DNA from: Streptomyces parvus
Lineage (GTDB): Bacteria; Actinomycetota; Actinomycetes; Streptomycetales; Streptomycetaceae
Assembly (NCBI RefSeq): GCF_014648875.1
Contig: NZ_BMRY01000004.1
Span: forward strand, 1-64,000
Reading direction: 5' to 3'
DNA length: 64,000 bases
This document shows, in pieces, positions 60,015 through 64,000 of this stretch. Numbering within the stretch: position 1 is the stretch's first letter; each line of letters opens with the position of its first letter. Under the pieces are notes generated by a model. The model worked only from the letters and a program-made list of their open reading frames with translations. It searched no databases and was not told the DNA's origin. The translations under genes and the position numbers were made by a program.

Positions 60015-60551
60015 TCAGCCTTCGGCGGCCCGGCTTCCCATCGCCGCGGCGAACGTGTCGGGGTCGCCGTCGTAACCGCGTACGGCCCGCCGGAAGCCCC
60101 AGGGGCCCGAGCCGTCCCGGGTGAACTCTCCGACGACCGCCGCGGTCGCCCAGGCCACGTCGGAGAAGTCGTTCTCCGCCAGCTTCGTGTAGCCCTCGGC
60201 GATCTCCATCGCCGTGCTCCCTATGGCGCCGAAGGTCTTGTGACCGTCGCGCTGCTGGATGGCGACCCCGACCACCACCCGCCCGTACCGCTCGGCCAGC
60301 CGGTTCAGCTCGATGGTCATGACCTCGTCGAAGCCGAAACCCTGGCCGGTCCGGCTGTCCCGGTTCAGCGTGATGGTGCCGTCGGGGGAGCGGCTGTCGA
60401 AGTGGACCAGGTAGGCGGGGGTGCCGTACGGATCGTCGGCCGCGTACGTCGCCGCGATGATGTCGAGGTCGTTGGCCGCAGCCCCGTGCGGGCTGGGGTC
60501 CCATTTGACCCGCACCTCGACCTTCTCGATGTCCTTGTTCGGAGTGCTCAA
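60015..60551 (-). CDS. TerD-family stress protein
   Basis: A 178-residue TerD-domain protein (tellurium-resistance/calcium-binding family). It shows the family-type start KVEVRVKWDPSPHGAAANDLDI, SPDGTITLNRDSRTGQGFGFDEV and the conserved repeat positions of the TerD fold. The start is a TTG at 60551 with SD GGGAGGGGAG just upstream; a longer frame exists but lacks similarity. TerD proteins bind calcium and act in envelope or metal stress; the role here is unknown. It is not next to other ter genes. Confidence 0.8.
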   Translation of the reverse strand: MSTPNKDIEKVEVRVKWDPSPHGAAANDLDIIAATYAADDPYGTPAYLVHFDSRSPDGTITLNRDSRTGQGFGFDEVMTIELNRLAERYGRVVVGVAIQQRDGHKTFGAIGSTAMEIAEGYTKLAENDFSDVAWATAAVVGEFTRDGSGPWGFRRAVRGYDGDPDTFAAAMGSRAAEG

Positions 60552-60697
60552 GAAACTCCCCTCCCGGCCGACGGCCCACAGACCGTCCTCATCACCCGAT
60601 ACACGACTGACCCGATCATGTACGGAACCGGCCGCCGAACCAACTGCCCCGGAACCGGACGGCGGATTCGGGCCATCCGACGGCCGTGCCCGCGTTC

Positions 60698-61663
60698 TCA
60701 GTGGGGGATCCTGCGCGGCGGGCGCTGCCGGACCCCCTCGCGGAACACCTCGATCGCACTGCTGACCTGGCGCATCAGGTGCGTGTTCTCGATCCGGTCC
60801 AGATAGAGGCACCGGCCGGCCAGCCCGTCGAGTTCGAAGGCGAAGTAGAGGGCCATCAGCGGGTTGACGAAAAGCTCGCTCCCTTTGGTGCGCGAGGTGA
60901 ACTGCACGTCCCCGAACTCCCCCCGTACGGCCGCCGCTATGGAACCGTTGACGATGCTGGGGTGTTCCGGTGTCTGTTCCTGGGCATGCGCGACCGCGTC
61001 GAGGAACAGGGCGCCCTCCCGGCTCGTACGGGGCACGGAGAACGCCCCCAGATACGCGCCCGCGCGCTCCAGTGCCGCGATGTTCTCCAGGACCAGGCCA
61101 TGGCTGACCCCGTGGTAGGCGTCGACCCCGAACCCGATGGACACGACGAGACGTTCGGGCCCCTCGATCCCGGCGAGCGCGGCGACGCTGGTGAGATCCT
61201 CCTCCGGGGTGCCGAGTCCCGACTCGTCCCCGCGCATCAGGATGTCCGTGCCCCCGTCCACGAGGACGACCGCTTCGATGTCGTACCGCTCGATCAGCGC
61301 CCGGTAGGCGGCGCGCAGCGGCTGGACCCCGACGCGGGCCAGCGCGTGCACCGTGCCCGGGTAGCCGTGCCGGGTGAGCCAGCGGGCGAGGGCACGCTCG
61401 GGGAAGTACGGCTGGTGCGGGGAGGTGTCCGGGGTGATCACCGCCAGGTCGGGGGCCGCCCAGGACTCCAGTGGCAGGCCCTCGACCGCGCTGAAGGTGA
61501 GATTGGCGAGCTGGACTTCTTTGCCCTGGTGCATCAGCGAGAGCGCCAACGGTAGCCCGGCATAGATGTCGAAGCCCCCTCCCGCACCCGCGACGAGGAT
61601 GCGCCGGGCGGAGGCGAGCCGGTCGAACAGGGGATGAGCGTGCAGCGTCGTCATGGTGATCAT
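60698..61663 (-). CDS. DUF1152 domain protein
   Basis: A 321-residue protein of the DUF1152 type. It starts with a Rossmann-like SARRILVAGAGGGFDIYAGLPLALSL and later shows DGGTDILMRGDESGLGTPEED and IGFGVDAYHGVSHGLVLENIAAL. Function is unknown; the fold suggests nucleotide or phospho-substrate binding. Start ATG 61663 or 61654 (MTTLHAH) are both possible, without a clear SD. It lies downstream of and convergent to nothing on its strand except the TerD gene. Confidence 0.78.
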   Translation of the reverse strand: MITMTTLHAHPLFDRLASARRILVAGAGGGFDIYAGLPLALSLMHQGKEVQLANLTFSAVEGLPLESWAAPDLAVITPDTSPHQPYFPERALARWLTRHGYPGTVHALARVGVQPLRAAYRALIERYDIEAVVLVDGGTDILMRGDESGLGTPEEDLTSVAALAGIEGPERLVVSIGFGVDAYHGVSHGLVLENIAALERAGAYLGAFSVPRTSREGALFLDAVAHAQEQTPEHPSIVNGSIAAAVRGEFGDVQFTSRTKGSELFVNPLMALYFAFELDGLAGRCLYLDRIENTHLMRQVSSAIEVFREGVRQRPPRRIPH

Positions 61664-61742
61664 TGTGGGAGCGGAACGACCGGTTCGGGTGCACTCCCCG
61701 GGACCGTGACGCGTGCCACGTTCCGCGCCGTACGATGGCGCG

Positions 61743-62348
61743 GTGCTGGTGAAGTGGATTCGCTGTTCCGTGGTGGACCGTCATGGTTTCGAGCGGGGGC
61801 AGCGGAAGTGGGCGGGGCTGGTCGGTGAGCCGGGATTCCGGGGACAGAGCGGCGGGTGGAGCCGAACGCGCCCCGAAGTCGCCCACGTCTTCGCGTTCTG
61901 GGAGAACCGCGTCTTCTACGACTCCTTCATGGCCCGCGGGCACGACCGGCTGGCGGCCGGGCAGTCGGGCATGTTCCGTGACATACAGGTCACGCTCTTC
62001 GAGCGCCGCTTCGACGTGAAGACGGGTTTCGAGCCCCACTTCGCGGAGGCGGACGTCGTCAGGGTCGCGCACAGCCGGGTGCACGAGGACCGTGCCGAAC
62101 ACTTCATGCTGATGCAGCAGCAGGTCTGGAATCCCGCGATGGCCGGATCGCCCGGCATGCTGCGCGGCGTCTTCGGCGAGGCGCCGGGCAACGAGTTCCT
62201 CGCGCTGTCCCTGTGGAAGTCGAGCGCCGAGCGCGGCAAGTACCGCGCGGCCGGGGCCGACCGGCTGGCGGCCCGCGCGCAGACCGAGACGGACGTGATC
62301 GAGCTGACGGGCGACGTCGTGGAGCTGGAACCGTCCTGGACGGTGTGA
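61743..62348 (+). CDS. YdbC-like (DUF4937) protein
   Basis: A 201-residue protein resembling the YdbC/DUF4937 family: VKWIRCSVVDRHGFERGQRKWAGLVGEPGFRGQSGGW, AHVFAFWENRVFYDSFMARGHDRL and IQVTLFE. GTG 61743 gives the family start VLVKWIRC. Function unknown; dimeric alpha-beta barrel folds of this type often bind small molecules. It diverges from the DUF1152 gene. Confidence 0.72.
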   Translation: MLVKWIRCSVVDRHGFERGQRKWAGLVGEPGFRGQSGGWSRTRPEVAHVFAFWENRVFYDSFMARGHDRLAAGQSGMFRDIQVTLFERRFDVKTGFEPHFAEADVVRVAHSRVHEDRAEHFMLMQQQVWNPAMAGSPGMLRGVFGEAPGNEFLALSLWKSSAERGKYRAAGADRLAARAQTETDVIELTGDVVELEPSWTV

Positions 62349-62438
62349 CCCGCGCGGTCCCTTGGACGGTGTGATCGCGCGGCACCCCCCCGCCGCCCCG
62401 ACCGGTCGTGCGGGTCCGATCCGTTCTAGGCTCGGGAC

Positions 62439-63098
62439 ATGGCACGACCGCAGCGCATCGTCCTCGTCCGGCACGGCGAGTCCGAGGGCAACGCCGACGA
62501 CACGGTTTACGAGCGCGAGCCCGACCACGCGCTCCGGCTCACCGCCACCGGTCTGCGGCAGGCCCGGGAGACCGGGGAGGAACTGCGCGAACAGTTCGGC
62601 GACGAGCGGGTGAGCGTCTACATCTCGCCCTATCGCCGCACCCACGAGACGTTCCGGGCCTTCGATCTCGATCCGGCACGCGTCCGGGTCCGCGAGGAGC
62701 CCCGGCTGCGCGAGCAGGACTGGGGCAATTGGCAGGACCGGGACGACGTACGGCTGCAGAAGGCCTACCGGGACGCCTACGGGCACTTCTTCTACCGCTT
62801 CGCCCAGGGCGAGTCCGGCGCGGACGTCTACGACCGGGTCGGGGCGTTCCTGGAGAGCCTGCACCGGAGCTTCGAGGAGACGGAGCACCCGGAGAACGTC
62901 CTGCTGGTCACCCACGGACTGACGATGCGGCTGTTCTGCATGCGCTGGTTCCACTGGTCGGTCGCGGAGTTCGAGTCGCTGTCCAATCCGGGCAATGGCG
63001 AGACGCGGACCCTGCTGCTGGGTGAGAACGGCCGCTACACCCTCGACCGGCCCTTTCAGCACTGGCGGACCCCTGAACCGTACGGCCGCACCGGTTAG
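62439..63098 (+). CDS. Histidine phosphatase (phosphoglycerate-mutase-like)
   Basis: A 219-residue protein of the histidine phosphatase superfamily. It has VRHGESEGNADD with the catalytic His (RHGE) near residue 11, the second conserved His in LLVTHGLTMR and the Arg/Glu of the active site. The substrate (a phosphorylated sugar, inositol or metabolite) is unknown; cofactor-dependent phosphoglycerate mutase is less likely because the flanking residues differ. ATG 62439. Co-directional with the ADP-ribosylglycohydrolase. Confidence 0.85.
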   Translation: MARPQRIVLVRHGESEGNADDTVYEREPDHALRLTATGLRQARETGEELREQFGDERVSVYISPYRRTHETFRAFDLDPARVRVREEPRLREQDWGNWQDRDDVRLQKAYRDAYGHFFYRFAQGESGADVYDRVGAFLESLHRSFEETEHPENVLLVTHGLTMRLFCMRWFHWSVAEFESLSNPGNGETRTLLLGENGRYTLDRPFQHWRTPEPYGRTG

Positions 63099-63110
63099 AG
63101 TGGCTGTGCG

Positions 63111-64000
63111 ATGACCGCTGATTCTGCTTCCGCGCGGCGCTTCGAACGCGCCCTGGCCAGCCTGCGTGGGCTGTCCGTGGGAGACGCCCTGGGCTCCCAG
63201 TTCTTCGTTCCGGCCAACTACCCCCTGCTGAAACAGCGGGCCCTGCCGCCCGGGCCCTGGCAGTGGACCGACGACACCGAGATGGCCTGCTCCGTCCTCG
63301 CCGTGCTCGCGGAGCACGGCCGTATCGACCAGGACGCGCTCGCCCGTTCCTTCGCCGAGCACCACGACTTCGACCGCGGCTACGGCCCCGCCGTCAACCG
63401 GCTTCTCCGGCTCGTACGGGAGGGCGGCGACTGGCGGGAGCTGTCCGCGGCGCTGTTCAAGGGCCAGGGCTCCTGGGGCAACGGTTCGGCGATGCGCATC
63501 GCCCCGCTCGGCGCCTGGTACGCGGACGATCCGGAGCAGGCGACCCACCAGGCCGAGATCTCGTCGTACCCCACCCACCAGCACCGCGAGGCCGTCGTCG
63601 GGGCGATGGCCGTGGCCGCCGCCGCGTCGCTCGCCGCCGCTCCCGGCGGGCCGCCGAGCCCCGAGGACCTCCTCGACGGCGTCATCGCGCTCGTGCCCCG
63701 CAGCGCCGTCGGCGCGGGGTTGCGCCGGGCCCGCGACATGCTGGACTACCGGGACGCGGGGACGGTCGCCGCGGTCCTCGGCAACGGCCGCCGGACCAGC
63801 GCCCACGACACCGTGCCGTTCGCGCTCTGGTCGGCCGCCAGGAGCCTCGGGAACTACGAGGAGGCCTTCTGGGTGACGGCCCAGGCGGGCGGCGACGTCG
63901 ACACGACGTGTGCCATCGTCGGCGGTGTCGTCGCGTCCGGCGAGACGGGAGCGCCGCCCTCCGGCTGGCTGGCACAGACCGAGGAGCCACCGGCGTGGCT
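63111..64000 (+). CDS. ADP-ribosylglycohydrolase-family protein (cut by window end)
   Basis: The frame starts ATG 63111 and runs to the window edge, so at least 296 residues are present. It begins MTADSASARRFERALASLRG and has the DraG-type motif WTDDTEMACSVLAVL, a Mg-binding Asp cluster and GGDVDTTCAIVGGVVA. Such enzymes remove ADP-ribose from proteins or small molecules. It follows the histidine phosphatase by 12 bp and may form an operon with it. The C-terminal part is missing from the window. Confidence 0.85.
   Translation, partial: MTADSASARRFERALASLRGLSVGDALGSQFFVPANYPLLKQRALPPGPWQWTDDTEMACSVLAVLAEHGRIDQDALARSFAEHHDFDRGYGPAVNRLLRLVREGGDWRELSAALFKGQGSWGNGSAMRIAPLGAWYADDPEQATHQAEISSYPTHQHREAVVGAMAVAAAASLAAAPGGPPSPEDLLDGVIALVPRSAVGAGLRRARDMLDYRDAGTVAAVLGNGRRTSAHDTVPFALWSAARSLGNYEEAFWVTAQAGGDVDTTCAIVGGVVASGETGAPPSGWLAQTEEPPAW

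Noticed and set aside
1..64000. tRNA, rRNA or CRISPR features
   Set aside because: No TTCGAAT-type tRNA arms, rRNA blocks or regularly spaced repeat-spacer units were seen.

Overview
The window is chromosomal DNA of a high-GC actinomycete, almost certainly a Streptomyces. GC-rich third codon positions, many GTG and TTG starts, Shine-Dalgarno (SD) sites of the AGGAGG type and long GC hairpins all fit. From memory the gene order follows the Streptomyces coelicolor block around SCO5751-SCO5809 (rodZ-like, rimO, pgsA, cinA, clgR, dpsB ... recA-recX ... gluABCD-gluRK ... miaB, miaA, dapF, rshA, hflX ... siderophore synthetases, dinG, lexA, nrdRJ). This is recalled synteny, not a computed alignment. 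No tRNA, rRNA, CRISPR array or insertion sequence was seen.

Layout. 1-4.8 kb: the tail of an unrecognised accessory gene, then a membrane HTH protein (RodZ-like), RimO, and the overlapping run pgsA-cinA followed by clgR. 4.9-7.8 kb: stress genes (Dps, CsbD), a small membrane protein, an SDR enzyme and an endonuclease VIII-like glycosylase. 7.9-14.7 kb: the large helicase Lhr, then an AraC regulator with an AzlC/AzlD exporter pair. 14.8-21.9 kb: a predicted alpha/alpha-barrel protein, DUF3046, an AI-2E family permease, an SDR, a RibD-like reductase, and recA-recX behind an SOS-type promoter. 22-25.1 kb: a cysteine-catabolism unit (Cys-rich leader peptide, cysteine dioxygenase, rhodanese) and a flavin monooxygenase. 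25.3-31.3 kb: the glutamate ABC transporter gluABCD diverging from its two-component system gluR-gluK. 31.4-43.7 kb: a TAXI-type binding protein, then miaB, an extradiol-dioxygenase-like protein, an antitoxin-like protein, miaA, a membrane protein, dapF, a bifunctional-type RSH protein, an M1 peptidase and hflX. 43.8-46.4 kb: a tandem pair of lipoprotein trypsin-like proteases. 46.7-52.9 kb: an NRPS-independent (NIS) siderophore locus. 52.9-59.9 kb: dinG facing lexA, which diverges from nrdR-nrdJ. 60-64 kb: TerD, DUF1152, a YdbC-like protein, a histidine phosphatase and a truncated ADP-ribosylglycohydrolase.

Themes. DNA damage and nucleotide supply are concentrated here (recA-recX, lexA, dinG, lhr, nei, nrdRJ), with SOS-like boxes visible at recA and lexA and a likely NrdR box before nrdR. 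tRNA and ribosome modification (miaA, miaB, rimO, hflX) and stringent/stress control (rsh, clgR, dps, csbD) form a second group. The most interesting parts are the NIS siderophore locus, which has a diaminobutyrate aminotransferase, an acetyltransferase and two synthetases but no decarboxylase or N-hydroxylase; a 15-residue leader with three cysteines ahead of cysteine dioxygenase; an RSH enzyme whose synthetase signature looks degraded; the paired proteases with a shared Trp-rich module; and several short tandem duplications placed at stop codons.
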